A DNA stretch of 64,000 nt, taken from NCBI RefSeq assembly GCF_004011695.2, contig NC_082417.1:310001-374000 (forward strand), in the 5' to 3' direction. Numbering within the stretch: position 1 is the stretch's first letter; each line of letters opens with the position of its first letter. A program made the position numbers and the translations under genes. Source of the stretch: Ascochyta rabiei (taxonomy: Eukaryota; Ascomycota; Dothideomycetes; Pleosporales; Didymellaceae). Positions 20,581-34,400 of this stretch are shown here, one piece after another. The notes under the pieces are model-generated. The model searched no databases, was not told the origin of the DNA, and was given only the letters and a program-made list of their open reading frames with translations.

Positions 20581-23500
20581 TTTAGCTTTAATAAATTCTT
20601 TTTATCCTTTTATAAATTAAGATGTCTTTATACTTACTAAATCTCCTAGCCTTCTTCCTACGCTTTAATCTACTTAGCTAGTACCTTTAGAGGCCTAGGT
20701 TAATTAGGGTACTTATTATAGTATAACCTTAGCTTATATAGAGCTTCTATAAAGTTCTTTACAGGATACTAGGTTAAGTCTAGGTTATAGATAACCTAGC
20801 TTATAGCTAACCTAGCTTATATAGTACTTAAGCTTTTAGTAGATAATCTTACTAGCTAAAATTTCTTAAACTTTCTATTCTTTTCCACCTTAAACAGAGA
20901 TACCTATAGGTTTTAGAGCTTCTTATCTAAGTAAGAGGTTATTAGGATTCTTATATAAGACGTTTAGTGCAAACATATTATATATTTATAAGCCTAGTAG
21001 AAGTTTTAAATAATATAAGTAACTTACCTGCTCTAGGACTTTAAAGGGACCCTCTTACTTATTAGATAGCTTCTAGCTTAGTTGCTTTATTTTTAAGTTC
21101 TAGGTAGAAAGATATATCTTTTACTAATAGTCTAGTTTATAGGGTAATAGTAGCTATTAACTATAGAGTGTATATAGTCCTAAGTATTCTTTATATTTTC
21201 TTTAGCTACCTTCTAGGTGTTATATATGTAAGTAGCTAATACTAAGGTATTCTTATAATTAAGTTTCTTAACTAGGTTTATACCTAAATTAGCCCTATTT
21301 TAATCCTAAATCTATTTAGGCTTACTACTATAGATAGCTTAGTAAGGTAATACTCTAATTAAGGAATATAGCAGAGTAGGTTAGGCACAATTAGTAATTA
21401 GAAGAAATTTAGACTAGTTATCTTAGTAGTATAAGATAAACAGGTAAAGTTACTAGTCTATATACTTATTTATAATTTCTATTTAGCTATTAATTTCTTT
21501 ATAATAGGTTATAGATAGTTTAATCTTTATACCTATAATCTAGCAGAATTCCAACTAGAAGGTTTATATAAATTATAGTCCTTAGTTGCTTATAATAGTT
21601 TTAGAAGTGTGTCTAAATTAATATACCTATTATATAAACAAGTTTACAATTCTATATACTGTAATTATTTTATAGCACAGGATTATTATAGCTTATTTAG
21701 TTAATTGATTAATAATAACTATAATCTAGTTATAGCCTAATTTAATTTTAGGGGAGTTTTTAAAGTTAATATATAGAGTTTATATTAGCTTATTAGGTAT
21801 TAGTAAGAGATGTAAGTATTTGTAGAGCTAGGTCTATTTTAGGTAACCTTAATAATAAGGGATGTAATTCTAGACATATTGTTTACAAGTAGCATTTATC
21901 CCCTTCTAGTAGTACTGTTGTAACAGTAGCTAATAAGTCTTCTTAGCACTAGGATAAGCAGTTAATAGCTAGTTATAGGCCTTTCTAATTAGGTAGGTAT
22001 ATAAGGTAGAGTTAGCTAGTATATATAGTTAATCCTAATAGAGTAGAAGTCTGTTATAGATCTAATATAGCAATACTAGAAACAAGCGTTCTTACTTAAA
22101 GGACTTCTAATTTTCTTTAATAAGGGCTTAGATTAATTTAAGCAAATCTAGGTCTATAATAGGTTGTATTATTTAGATAGTAGATACAGCTAGTTTAGTT
22201 TTAGCCAGGTATTTCTAAGCTAAATTAAAATTAATCTGTTTGTGTAACTGCTGTAGACCTAACAGTACCTAGGATTAGTTATCCTTCTTAGTAGATTTAA
22301 GGTTTACTAAATCTTATTCTTATTAACTAAGGATATTAGTATACTTTTTATTCTTTTCTAGGGTATATTTAATATAGAAGTTAAATAGAGCAAGAGCTTC
22401 TGCCTGTTATGCTTATTAAGCGTTTAGAACTTTAGTAGTTATAGAATATTCTAAGGATTAATAGTTAGAGTAGACACAGATCTGTTTTGTAGCAGAGGTA
22501 AGTTTAGATCTCTACTTATAGAATGCTTATAAAATAGCAAATAGTTCCTTATTATATATCTCCTAGTTAACCTTAGTACTAGAGAGTACTTAGCTGTAGA
22601 AAGCAACTAGGTACTATTTATTATTTAGGTGTTGTTAGAACATAACTCCTGTAATAACTCTATTAGATATATTAGTTTTAATCTTTATATTATACTTATA
22701 TTTAAAGTAGTATAAAGTAGGTATAGATAATAGTGCCTCTTTTAAGCTTTTTAAAACTAGATTAGTACTAAGCAGTCTATTTAAATAGGTTAGCTAGGCT
22801 TTATAAGGTAATAAGGGGCTTAGCTATATATAAGAATTTAGGTAAAAATTAATCATAAAACCTAGTTAAGCCTAAGAATAACTTTACACTAGTAATAGTA
22901 GTAGAAGAGGTCTTATTCCTTAGGGCTTGTACTTTCTTAGAGTCTACTTTAATTCCCTTGTAAGTTAGGATATATCCTAGGTATTTAGTATAAGTAATAT
23001 AGAACTTGCTTTTCTTAATATCTACTTATAGTCTAGCTAATTAGAGACATTCTAATACTAGTTTAACGTGGCGCTTATATGCAGCTAGATTTTTAGAGTA
23101 GATAAGGATATTATCTAGGTACGTAATACAGAAGTTATTAAGGTATTTAATAAGAATATTATTTATATATTATTAGTACGTAGCTAGTCTATTATATAAT
23201 CTAAACAGTAGAACCTTATACTTATACCTGCTGTAATAGGTATAAAATATAGTATACTTCTCTAATACAGAGTCTATACAGATTCTGTTAAAGGTGTTCT
23301 AGATATTAAACTTAGTAAAGATCTTAGCTTTTAAGGGTTAGGCAAGTAGCTTATCTATGCGCAGTATTAGATAGAAGTCTTTTCTAGTAAGAGCGTTAAG
23401 TTTGTAATAGTTAACGTAAATACGTAGGCTTCTTTTTAGTTTATAAATATAAAGTATTAGTAATATAAAAGGGCTCTAACTTTTATTAATCTAACTATAT

Positions 23501-23616
23501 TTAAGTTAATCTTATATAAACTTCTTAGTAGCCTTAAGTTCTCTAAGATTTTGCTTATACAGGTGCAAGTAGGAATTTAGTAATTATCCTTCTAAGATAA
23601 TTTTATAGTTATAAGG
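20581..23616 (-). pseudogene. Gypsy D pol, RT to integrase part (RIP-degraded)
   Basis: The reverse strand carries a Ty3/gypsy pol with many TAA/TAG stops. It runs from 23,616 downward: YNYKIILEG leading into the reverse transcriptase, KATKKFI, LLFRLYNR, YINNILIKYLNN and TYLDNILIY (the YxDD box as YLDN, near 23,090). RNase H, integrase and a chromodomain-like end (near 20,650-20,700) should follow to the left. The frame continues across element A: the last bases here (TAAGG) join 43,111 to give ESRTLLEFYPYNYKIILEG without a break. D is therefore the host of A. Confidence 0.8.
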
Positions 23617-23784
23617 TGTTAGATTAGATGGTAATAGTAATGAGTTGATAATAATGTATTAATGTTCTGTTGTTGTTCTATATAAGGGTGATTTTCGTCT
23701 TATCTAGGTTCTAGTAGGGGCCCCTGCACAGTTTCTTAGCAGGTATATTACCTAACCTATTTCTCTAATACCTTTTATTTAACA
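23617..23784 (-). repeat. LTR of copia A (3' LTR)
   Basis: 168 bp, starting TGTTAGATTAGATGG and ending TTTAACA on the plus strand. It differs from the partner at 42,938 by transitions, for example TGTTAGATT against TATTAAATT and GATGG against GATAG. TAAGG precedes it. Confidence 0.93.
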
Positions 23785-26700
23785 CACCCCCTTAGCTTAG
23801 AATCCTATTGTAAGCTGCGTAAACTAGTTAATTAACTCTTTAACGTAAGGTCCTCTAGTTGCTCTTATATCTTCTTAAGCAGGATATCCCTTAATATACC
23901 ATTCTAGCCCTTAATAAGTCCTAACTAATTAAGAAAGCTAGCCTATTTGCTAATTAGTAATAACTTTATAAATCTATCTATAATTATATTATTAGATAGG
24001 ATGTATTCTACTTTAATTCTTTTATAATTAACTTCTTATTATAACTAGTAGTTGTGTATATGAACATGCTAAAGTTTAGTTTATATTTTAGCAATGTCTG
24101 TAGTAACTAGACATATTATCTACATATTATTATATTTAATTATTATTATTAGATTACTTAGGGTTACCTAAAGCTCTTTTAATAGTTAAGGGGTAAATAT
24201 TGCTTCCTTAGCTACTTAAGACAGTGCTAGGAGCTTAGCCTTAGTAGTTAACGTTGTAACAGTATCTTGTTTATTTGCTCTCTAGGTAATAAGTCCTCTA
24301 AATAGCTTAATAGCATATCCTTAGGAACTCTTCTAGTCTACAGTGTTATTATCAAATAATGCGTTACTTGTAACTTTAAGTCCTTAGCCCTGTCTAAAGT
24401 TAAGTAACAGATTTCTTGTCTTCTAGAGGTACAGAAGCACTTAGTTAGCAGCGTCTTAGTATTTATTACTTAGGTTAACTAGAAAGTATGTAAGTTGTAA
24501 CGTAGCAAATGCTATATTAGGTTAAGTAGTTACTGCTGTAAATAACAGGGATCTATTCTTTTACTAATATTAATTAATCTCTAGTAGTTTAGCTAGACTG
24601 TTTCTAGGCTTAAGTTTAATTCTAGATATTAGCGTGTTATGCCTTACGTCCTGTCTAGTTACTAATTAACTAATCTTATTAACGTATGCGGCTTGTAACA
24701 ATTAAATTATCTATTACTGTCTATTACGTTAGACTTCTACACTAAGGAACTATTAAAGGTTATCTCCTCTAGTGCACAGGTATTACTCCTGTATCTGTTT
24801 AATAGTATTATCTGCCTCTTGTTTGTGCTTTAGGTGGTATATAATTATAATGTTGTCTATATAGAAGAAGATAATTATTCTATCCTTAGTTATACAGCAT
24901 AGCTTTTATAGTACTTATTTAAATCTAATTCTAGCTAATATTACTGTAAATTTCTTCTGCTATAGTAGAGGGGAGATGCAGAGTCTGTACAAGGCTTTCT
25001 GTACCTTTAGTAAGGTGCCTGTCTTCTAGTATCTTCTTAGTATCCTTATGTATATTTTGCAGTTAATAGCTATATAAACAAATGTATTTATAATGTCTTA
25101 TTATTTTAGTTTAAAATTATATTTTATAGTAATTTCTATTAGTATTCTAAGTAATTAGCCTATAAGTGTTGCTGTATATATATCTTATAACGTAATATTA
25201 TATTATTAGTCTTCTCTAACTATAAGCCTTACTTTATACTTATTAAGGTAGTAGTATTTGTTAAACTTATATGTATAGACCTATATACAGTTAAGTACTT
25301 ATTATCTAGACTTCTAAACTAGAGCTGCTAGAACTTTAGTCTATAACTCTATTTGTTTGTAGCTTTATAGGTGTTTGTTTTCTGCTTGTTTAAATATCTT
25401 GTAGAGAGGGTAATCCTCTAGCTTTAAGTAGGCTGTAGGTAATAGCAGGAGTTTATTCTAATGCAGCTTAATTCCCTTTGCTATACTCCTCTTTAATTAA
25501 GCTTTATTAAAAGGTTTTCCTTTATATTAACTAAGGTGTCCTGCCTTAGTGCCTGCTATAAATACAGCTGTCTACAGCGTTATTACAGACGTTCCTTAGT
25601 CTTATTTAAGTTAGTCTGTTGTCTTATTATAGCTTATCTATTTAGTTAGGAATACTGCTAGCAGAGGAGTTAGTAGAGGCGTTGGGTATGCCTCTACAAT
25701 CTTTCTGCCTTAGTAATATTAGGGTTGTTTAGCACGCAGAGTGTTCTCCTACGTTGTCTTATTCTTATAGAATGTTTTAGTTTTAGATATATAGCTCTAT
25801 GTAGCTAGGAGTTTAACTATACTAATCTATATTATAATTTCCTCTAATATGTTATACATAAGGTTATCTATAATATCCTTTATTTTGCTGTTAAATATTG
25901 TTTCTTTATTAAACACCACATTACAGGTGCTAAATACTTTAGCTATTAATAGGACCTAGATTTAGTATATGTTAGTAGACTGGTATCCTACTAAGTATCT
26001 AATCTATACCTTTAGGTCTAGTCTTTATAGCCTTAATTTTCTTTAATAAGTGTTATTAGTTATAGTAAATGCTTTGCATCTGTATACTCTTAAGTAAGCC
26101 TAGTTTAGTTTTTAAGGTCTAGTAACTATGCTATTTATAGCAGCTGCGTGCGTAAAGAATATTTTATACAGTAATTTCTACTTATTTAGATAATTTAGCG
26201 TCTAATTGTATAGGTATACTGCTGCTCTAGTAATTTCTAGCTAGAGTTTCTATAGTAGATTTGCGTCTAGTTAAATTACGCGTACCTTCTCTTTTATTAC
26301 ACCCTCTAAGCGTTTAGCTCTTCTATTTTAAGCTTGTGTGTCTAGAGTAGAAGGCTTAAGTCTTATTAAGAAGGACGTGCACTATCTCTTAACCTCTTAT
26401 TTAACTGTAATAATTTTATTATCTATCTTAATTACCTTAACTGTAATATTAAACTGTTTCTTTAAGAACTAGATAAAGATCCTAAGTAGATAGATATTAG
26501 ATCTTGCAGGCCTGTTGTCCTTAAAGTAGAAGTTCTACACATACTAAGAGTGTTAGCAGGTAATAAGTATTTAACTCTATTCCTTATTAAAGCTTCCTAC
26601 TTTATATTTATAGAAGTCTATAGCTATTTATTTACCTAGGCCTTTGTTATTTAATTAAAGGGTTCTTTATATTTAATACTTTAATTTTAATTATCTATAT

Positions 26701-27407
26701 GTATTATATTACACTATTATAATACTTTTAATCTTTACCCCCTTAGATTAATACATAAGGTGCTTAATTGTAGATAGTCCTAGATATCTAAGCCTCTTAT
26801 GCTATATTATAGCTGTTACTCTCTAAAGTAATCTTCTATTGCAATTTATACGTATATAGAGTGCTATTATAGCTATATTTAGTTGTTTAATAACCTACTA
26901 TCTAAAGCTTTCTATTAGGATAGCTATAGTGTTACTATTTCTTTAATATAGCGTTGTTAGATCTTCTTAGTTATCCTACTATATTTCTTGTCTTTAGAGT
27001 AGCCTAAATAATACTAGGTTGCAGAGGAAATCTAGGCACTATGCGACATTGTCTAAGCGTAGTACTTATTAGCCTTAAGATCCCTCTGCTAATATATTAA
27101 CAGTACTATATCCTTATATCTAGACCTTAGAGTTTCTAGTCTAGATATAATCTTCTATTGCTAGCTAGCGTACGTCTCTAAGTCTTAAGAGGTTATTACA
27201 GATATGCGTAGTTAAGCCAGAATCTAGGAGAAATACCTCCTTTAATAGATATCTTTAATTGCTTACGCTACATGCTGCTTTTATACTACTTTTATTAACC
27301 TAAGCAATTTCTTAGCTATCTAGTTACTTAATAATCTTATCTAGTGTTTAAGACGTCTTAATGTGTAGAGTAATTAATTAAGAGTTTGTTATTGCTAGGT
27401 AGGGTTG
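23785..27407 (-). pseudogene. Copia A pol: protease, integrase, RT, RNase H
   Basis: Reverse-strand copia polyprotein with many TAA/TAG stops. Near 27,200-27,235 the protease reads LLDSGLTTHICNN with the catalytic DSG kept. Integrase should lie around 25.7-26.9 kb. The reverse transcriptase is clear near 24,780-24,900 (FFYIDNIIIIYHLKHKQEAD). The second Asp of the YVDD box is Asn, a G-to-A change that would kill activity. The N-terminal part lies on the other side of B (41,638-42,937). Confidence 0.75.
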
Positions 27408-27562
27408 TGTTAAGGACTGGCCTTAGGGTGGGATGTAATAAGGGTTAATATAGTATTGTATCTCTTAAGGAGGTAACATGTTGCGTGTCCTTCTAATATG
27501 TCTGTAGGGCACATAACTATCCTGTCTTGCTTAAGGCTTAGACAAGGTCTTAGCCTATAACA
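27408..27562 (-). repeat. LTR of gypsy B (3' LTR)
   Basis: 155 bp with TG...CA ends, preceded by target duplication GGTTG. Nearly identical to 41,478-41,632, with differences almost all transitions. Confidence 0.93.
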
Positions 27563-28199
27563 TACCTTCTTTCCCTATCTCTCCTTAGCTAAATGTATTT
27601 TGCTAGGTCCTTTCTGTGTTTTACGTAGACTAGCAGGCGCTAGTAGTAGGTAAACCCTAGAGCTAGTTATAGTTGCGTAAGGGCCTACCTCTTAGTAGGT
27701 TAGCTGTTAGTCTAGTCTGTAGTTTACCTAGGGTAGTCCCTACGCACACCTAGGTTGTTTTTGTTTTACCTAGTGCACCTTCCCTTGTTAGACGCTGTAC
27801 TACTCTCTACTCTTACCTAACCTACCTGTGTTATACCTGCCTGTCTTTTTATACCTACCTCTCTAGTTTAAATAATATATCTGTTATTGCGCCTAGCTCT
27901 AGTTACTAGGCTACTAGTTATAGGGCTAGTAGTCCTTCTAGCAGAGGTAGTTATAGCCTGCTACGTTCCCTTCTATCTACCTATAACATTCCCCTAGTAT
28001 TTTATAATAGTTATCTAGGTTTTAAATTATAGAATCTAACTATGTCTATAGAGAGCCTGCTATTACTATATTAGTAACTATAAGGTTAAGGGTAACTCTA
28101 AGGACAAGGACTTAGTCCCTGTCCCTGCCTACGCTGTCCCCTACTACCCCTGCTACCAGCTTACTATCCTTACTAGCTAGCCTAGTAAGTGTCTTATGT

Positions 28200-28870
28200 C
28201 TATTATAGGCCTGCTACTAGCTAATTCTATCTACAGCTAACTACCTCCCTAGTGCTAGCAAGACCTACTGCACCTGCACTAAGCGCTAACGCGTTTATTA
28301 TTAAGACAACAGTCTTTTTACTGCCAATGCAGAGCTCTACTATACCTAGTGTAACTTTAAGGGGTATATCTAGGTATATAGCTTTATCCTAGGTCTATAT
28401 CTATAGCTAATAGTTATTAAGGCATCTATATATAGTAGTAATGTCTATATTAATGTAGCTAGAACCTAGGGTGTTAATAGTAATAAGGCTAACTAGGGTA
28501 GGTAGCCTACCTTTGTCTGTAAGTATCCTGCCTGTTACTGTAAGAGGTGTTCTACTAATCTGCTATACACTATTTAGGCGCCTACTATAAGCTCTGCTAA
28601 GCCTATAAGTTAACCCTTAACCTAGCCTATACTAACCTCTTACTAGCTAAGTAGCTAACCTCTTCTTATATTGCCTATTCCCTCCCTAAGCCTAGTACGC
28701 AGATTACGCTGCCTACTACACCTTTATCTAGCTGTTGTAGTAGTAACTAGTTTAACGCCTACTTTTAACAGTTTATGTCTACTATAGAGATAGCTATTAA
28801 GACACAGACTAAGCGCATAAACTAGATTAAGAAGGTCTAGGCCTGTAATACTATAGGTCTTCTGCCTATA
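28200..28870 (+). pseudogene. Spliced antisense Cys-rich accessory gene relic in the 3' region of gypsy B
   Basis: Between B's 3' LTR and its integrase, the plus strand (antisense to gag-pol) reads as a gene. From 28,260 one frame gives KTYCTCTKR, then TANAELYYT, CNFKGYI, ASIYSSNVYINVART and PTFVC. A 59-bp intron follows (28,519-28,577), with a GTAAGT donor, TACTAAT branch site and TTTAG acceptor. Splicing keeps the frame: FVC-AYYKLC, then AYKLTLNLAYTNLLLAK and STIEIAIKTQTKRIN. In this frame the stops are TAA/TAG, as RIP would create. Cys occur as C-x-C, single C and C-x4-C, suggesting metal binding. True ends are unknown: 1.8 kb (27,563-29,400) is available. I do not recognise a named family. 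Confidence 0.6.
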
Positions 28871-29399
28871 TTAAGAGTATAGCTAATCTGCCCTAAAGGA
28901 GGCTATAAACTAGGTTAAGCGCTTACTTACTATGCCCTACTGCTGCCTAGAGTACCTGTTATTATTCTGCCTATCCTGCTGTCTGCGCTCTGCCTCCCCT
29001 ACTAAGCACTGCCCTTCCCCCTACTAGATCTGCTTACCCTCCTACTAAGTCTGCTTACCCCTCTGCTACTGCTGCTTACCCTCTCTATTAGAGCTGCGCA
29101 CCCTACGTTATAGCACTACAGCACCTACCTCTTACTTCTTAGCCTAGTTATAACAGGCCTGCAGTATCTCTGTTAGTAATAAGGAGGAGGACAAGGAGAA
29201 GGATAACTATAAGTAGGACTACTGCTGCTGCATAGTGCGCAATTAGGCCCTAGACATAGCTACTACTGCCTGCTGTTCCTTATCTAATAAGACTATCTTT
29301 TAAGAACTAAGTTCCTGTATTAGTAGCTAGTTAAGTATAAGAAGTAGTTTTATACTGTTACTGTAGGGGTCCTAAGCTCTCCTGTGCTAGGCACTAGGC

Positions 29400-30899
29400 C
29401 TAGCGCAGCATCTCCTAATAGGACCTCTTAAGGGTTATTATAAAATAATAAAAGTTCTTTCTACTTTAACCTACCTCTTATATTCTGTGTATGCTGCTAT
29501 AAAAGCCTTTTAGGCTATTATATCCTATAATACGTCTAAAGGCTTCTATATTAGCTTTGTATATCCTTTCTATTTAACTAGAACCTATAACTTATTCTGT
29601 CTATAGGCCTTCTTCTTTTTTAGGATTATCTCTACCTCTTATTTAGCTAAGGTTAGATTGTTCTTCTCTAGGACAACTAGTAGACCTAGTCTACTTTCCT
29701 GTAGGCGCTGTATTAGTAGTAGGTTAGAAGCTGTACATTCTAGCAGGTCTATATACACTATCTTATAGAAGTTGCCTAGTAAATCTAGAGTAACATTTAA
29801 AGGGGTAGAGACTATAACTACTGTGTACTAGGCTTATAACTAGTTAAGCTTCTAGCTTAGCCTATTAGTTTTTATATTATAGAGGGAAAACTACACCCTA
29901 TTTTCTATATAGTACTACTCTATAGGCCTAAAGCTATAGTCTGTTATATTCTAGGTGCGTTATTATACCTATACTATAGCTGCCTAAGTAAGCTCTATAC
30001 CCTGCTAGAGGTAGTCTAGAAAATAGACTACCTGTCTCTATAGTGTGTTCTAGCTAATAGTTAGGAGCGCTGTTATCTGTAGGAGGTCTACATTATAGCT
30101 GTAGAGAAGTAGGTTAGAACTAACCCTAGTAACTAAAGAATTACAATTATTAAGAGCTAGTTAGTAGGCTAAAAGGTAGTTAGGCTAGTTATTCTGTTTA
30201 AAGTTAACTATAACCTATAGGACTACCTGCACCTCTTAGTTAGCCTACTCTGTCCCTCTATCTATCTAGGGGTAATAGGCTGTATAGAGTAGCTAGTCTA
30301 CCCCTATAAGGCTACACAGCATTGTCTAAAAATTTCCTAGCTAGTCTAAGCTGCAGTCTAAGATTATAGAGCTAGAAAAGCCTTAGAACTACTACTATAT
30401 ATTATAGAAGACCTTAGCATAATATTCTAAAGTTATAGAAGTTATTACCTTAAGTTGTATATACTTAGAGAGGTATTCTATAATAACTAAGAGATAGCGC
30501 AGTGCGTCCTTATTAGCCTAAGAGAGGTTAACTATAAAGTCTATTAAAATCTAGAACTAAAAATAGTTAGTAATAGGCAGTAGCTAAAGTAAGCCCTGCT
30601 GTTAGCGCTGTAATACGTGCGTGCTAAAACAGTAGTAGTTATAGATATAACACTAAACGTCCTATAACATCCCCTTCTAGTAGAAGTTACGTCTAATAAT
30701 ATAAAACATAGCGTTAGCACCTAGATAGCCTGTTAGGTTAGATTTGTGTACCTTTTAGATTATTATAGTTATAAGTAGCTTCTAATATAGAACCTATATA
30801 ACCCTATACTATAGTAATATACTATAAGCACTAAGTATATAATCTATAATCTACTAGGTAGTCTTAGCCTTAGGAGGGACCTAGCAGGCCCTATTATAG
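29400..30899 (-). pseudogene. Gypsy B pol, integrase part
   Basis: Reverse-strand integrase remnants, including FSLYNIKTNRL...KLN near 29,830-29,900, matching the usual VWLSLKNIKT-RPSKKLD segment at the integrase C-terminal end, with stops at Gln/Trp codon positions. It is the 3' continuation of the pol at 38,009-41,477, cut by element C. Confidence 0.65.
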
Positions 30900-30904
30900 A
30901 CAGC

Positions 30905-31415
30905 TGTTACGATCTATAGAACATAGAAAGGATTTATCTAATTACAGTAGCTGCAGCACAGTGATTATAACAACAGAACAAACAACAAGTAAGTAACAAT
31001 TACAAGTAAGCAACAATTACAGTGTTAGCACTTAGCTAGGGGCTAAGGGGACACGTGACTTAATTAGGACTTAGCGCAATTAGTACAATTAGTAATTAGT
31101 GTAATTAGTACTTAGTGCAATTAGAAGATGCACAACACTAATTAGTCTGTATTACTACTACAGTTATTAAAGTATATAGTTTATAGGAACACAACCCTTA
31201 TAGTTTATGTTTAACTTTGTTAATTAACTTTGTTATTAGAATATCTTAACCCTGCTTATAAAACAGATAGTCTACTCTATACTCTTCCTTACAAACCCTA
31301 GTTGCTACAGTCTTTAACTAGACAACTACCCCTTTAAGAACCCCTGCACGTACTTATCCCTAAGACCTAATTAAACAATTACTTACAGACTTTGTCTAAA
31401 GTGTAAAACTTAACA
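30905..31415 (+). repeat. LTR of gypsy C (5' LTR)
   Basis: 511 bp, TGTTACGATCTATAG to AAACTTAACA. It contains an AACAATTACAAGTAAG-type internal repeat and an ATTAGTACTTAG / ATTAGTGCTTAG repeated motif. Differences from the right LTR are mainly transitions on both copies. Confidence 0.94.
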
Positions 31416-31429
31416 TTTTAAACACCCCT

Positions 31430-34400
31430 AAGATAAGTACTACAGGATCTTGCGCTACCCCTAGCAGCTCTAGCATAGATGTAGACATAGAAGGAGCTGT
31501 CTACACCTTAAGCGTTATAAACGTTAACAAACCAGATTAATACTATAGAGAGCGTAACAAGCTTAACAACTAGCTTATGCAGTAGGACCTCTTCTTTACC
31601 TTCTAGGGTAAGAAGGTTCCCATAGACAAATAAGTAGTCCTTGTTACTAGCTATATGCGTAGCAAAGCTTTCTAATAGATTAAACCCTTTGTACAACAGT
31701 TTTAAGCTAGTAACTTACTAGCTAAGGTAGATAGATAGATAAACGACTTTAATAACTTTAAAGAAAAGATTAAGCCAATCTTTAGAGTCTCTAACAAACC
31801 TACTATTGCTTAACGCAATATTTAGAAAATCAAGCAGGACAAGTCAGCCGCTAATTACGCTGCGGAGTTTTAGCAGCTTGCTACTAACACTAACTAGGAC
31901 AACACTGCTCTAATAACTATGTTTAGACAAGGACTAAAGCCTAAGGTTAAGGAGGAACTTATGCGCACCAGCGCAAGTACTAACAAACTTAACAACCTTA
32001 TTAATACCTCTATTAATATTAATGTGCAACTATATAAACTTTAGTAAGAACTTTATAATAACCCTAGAACACGCATTGTCGCTATTGCTATCAATTACTT
32101 ACTAAGGAACTAATAGCGTAATAACCTAAACTAAAGATAACAAGAAGGATGTTATTAGCCTAACACTAGCTAACGTATCTACAGTAACACGCAAAGTAGA
32201 TACTTTAGACCAGAGGCTATAGATCTCTTAAACCTTAATAAGGGACTGCTACTAGGACAGTGGAACGCGAAGGGTAGAGGAGGACATTACTCCTACAAGG
32301 ACAGTAGTAAGGACTGCTACAACTGTAGCAAACTAGGCTACTTCGCTAGAGACTGTAAGATAAAGAACAAGGTTCTTTAACAGCTTAATGTCCTTACCTG
32401 CAAAGTTAATACTGCAGATGCTAGTAACTAGGAAGTAGTTACTAATAATATAGGGCAACTTATAGAAGACCTAGAGTCTAATTCTAAGGATAATAACAAA
32501 TGTATTAAACCTTCTATTTGTAAGGCAACTCCTTACTATAACCCTAAAGAAGATAAAGGAGAAATAATTACTAATAGCAACTGCTACTATAAGGCAATTA
32601 AATGCTATATAGATAGAAACGTTATTAAGATAGGTAAAAGGCACAGCAGACTATTTTAAAGGCAAGGAAGTTACTACTTCAGCCTTAAAGGCAAAGAGCT
32701 TATAGTCCTTAAACGTAAGTTAGAGGACATTGCTGTAGAATAAACTATGCTAGATAACATTAGAATACCATATAAAGAGACAAAGGACTACCAGCATAAG
32801 ATAGACAACCTCTTAGATAGTCCTTAACCTTTAATATTTAAAGAAACTAGCACTTAACGCTAGCAACGCGACTGTTGCAGGGAACAGCACGCATGTTAAC
32901 AGAATAAAGCAGCTTATACGCAGTAGTGCTAGAAGCTTATCTATTATAAGGAAGACTTAGAACATAGCAAGTACAACCTAACTATTAAAAGGCTTGTTAG
33001 ATAACTTAAATAAGACATTACTAACTACTACAACGCTTTAAAAGATCTTAAAGAAGCTAAAGACTAACTATAGTGTAAAAAGGAACTACAGCACAGCAGT
33101 AAATAAATGCGCTAGCACCTGCAGTTGCCTTTAGCCAGCCTATAACCCTAGTACAGCCTAGACATTAGAAATCCTAGACATAGAGACCGTACGTAGACAG
33201 CTTACAGTAATAACTTATGTAAAATACACTACAACGCTAAGATTAATAACAGATAGTTCCCTAAGGGACATACCTTATATTACGCATAGTAGTATAACTA
33301 TAAGAACAACCTATGCAAAATGCACCTTATTAACAAACACAACTGTGCCTACTTTCCTAGAACAGACAACCCTTAAGCAATTATTTAGATATAGCTAGTA
33401 GTTAATAGACAGTGCTATAACGCGCACTAGCAGAACTACCTAAATTAGAACTGTAAGGTTTACTAAGGACACAAGGAACATAACAGATTTAAGGATAAGT
33501 CTTTTTTAGGACAGTGCTAGAGAGCGCTAGGGATTAATCTATCAATTCCATTAGGACTAATCGCCTTATTAAGCTTACTATTATACTAAATAGAGTAGAG
33601 CTATCAGTATTATTAGACTTAGGAGCCTAGGGAAACTACATATCCTATAAGGTAGTAGAAGGAGCTAGACTTTAACTATAGTATAAAGAAGAACTATACC
33701 TATTATAAGTAGCTAACAGAGAACTAATGCTAGGGGAAGAAAGAATTACGCTTAAAGTACAAGGTGCCCCCCTAAGGATATACAACTATAAAGAGAAGTT
33801 AGACCTTAATATTCTTAGAACAGCTGCCTATAATGTTATATTAGGACTACTATAGTTATAAGAGCATAATCTATAAATTAACTAGAAGAAGTAATAAATC
33901 TTGTTTAATGGATGTAAGCACTGTACAGCTGTACTAATACCTACGTAACGTACACTGCAGTTAGTAGATAAGAAGAAGATTAATAATATCTCTTTAACAC
34001 ATAAGACGCGCTAAGATAGAGCAGTTAACTACAACATAAGGAAATAACAGTTAGTAGTTAAGGAGAAGGATGGTGTACTTCTTAATATCCTAGATAAATA
34101 TAAGAGTTATATAGAACTCTTCTAGTATAAGAAGACTATAAAAGTATTACTACAGCATAAACTATAGGACTGCAACATTAAGCTCTAGAAAGGGAAGGAA
34201 CTACCCTTTAGACCTATATACGGACTCTTAGAAAAAGAACTTAAGGTACTACGCAAGTATATTAAGGAGAACCTTAAGAAAGGATTTATTAGAGAATTAG
34301 AATCCCTAGCAGGATTTCCTATTACCTTTGCAGCTAAGAAAGACAGCTTGCTACGCCTATGTGTTAACTACTAAAAACTTAATAATATTATAATTAAGAA

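Noticed and set aside
31508..31696. 62-codon minus-strand frame in gypsy C
   Set aside because: Opposite the gag coding strand, short, and expected by chance.
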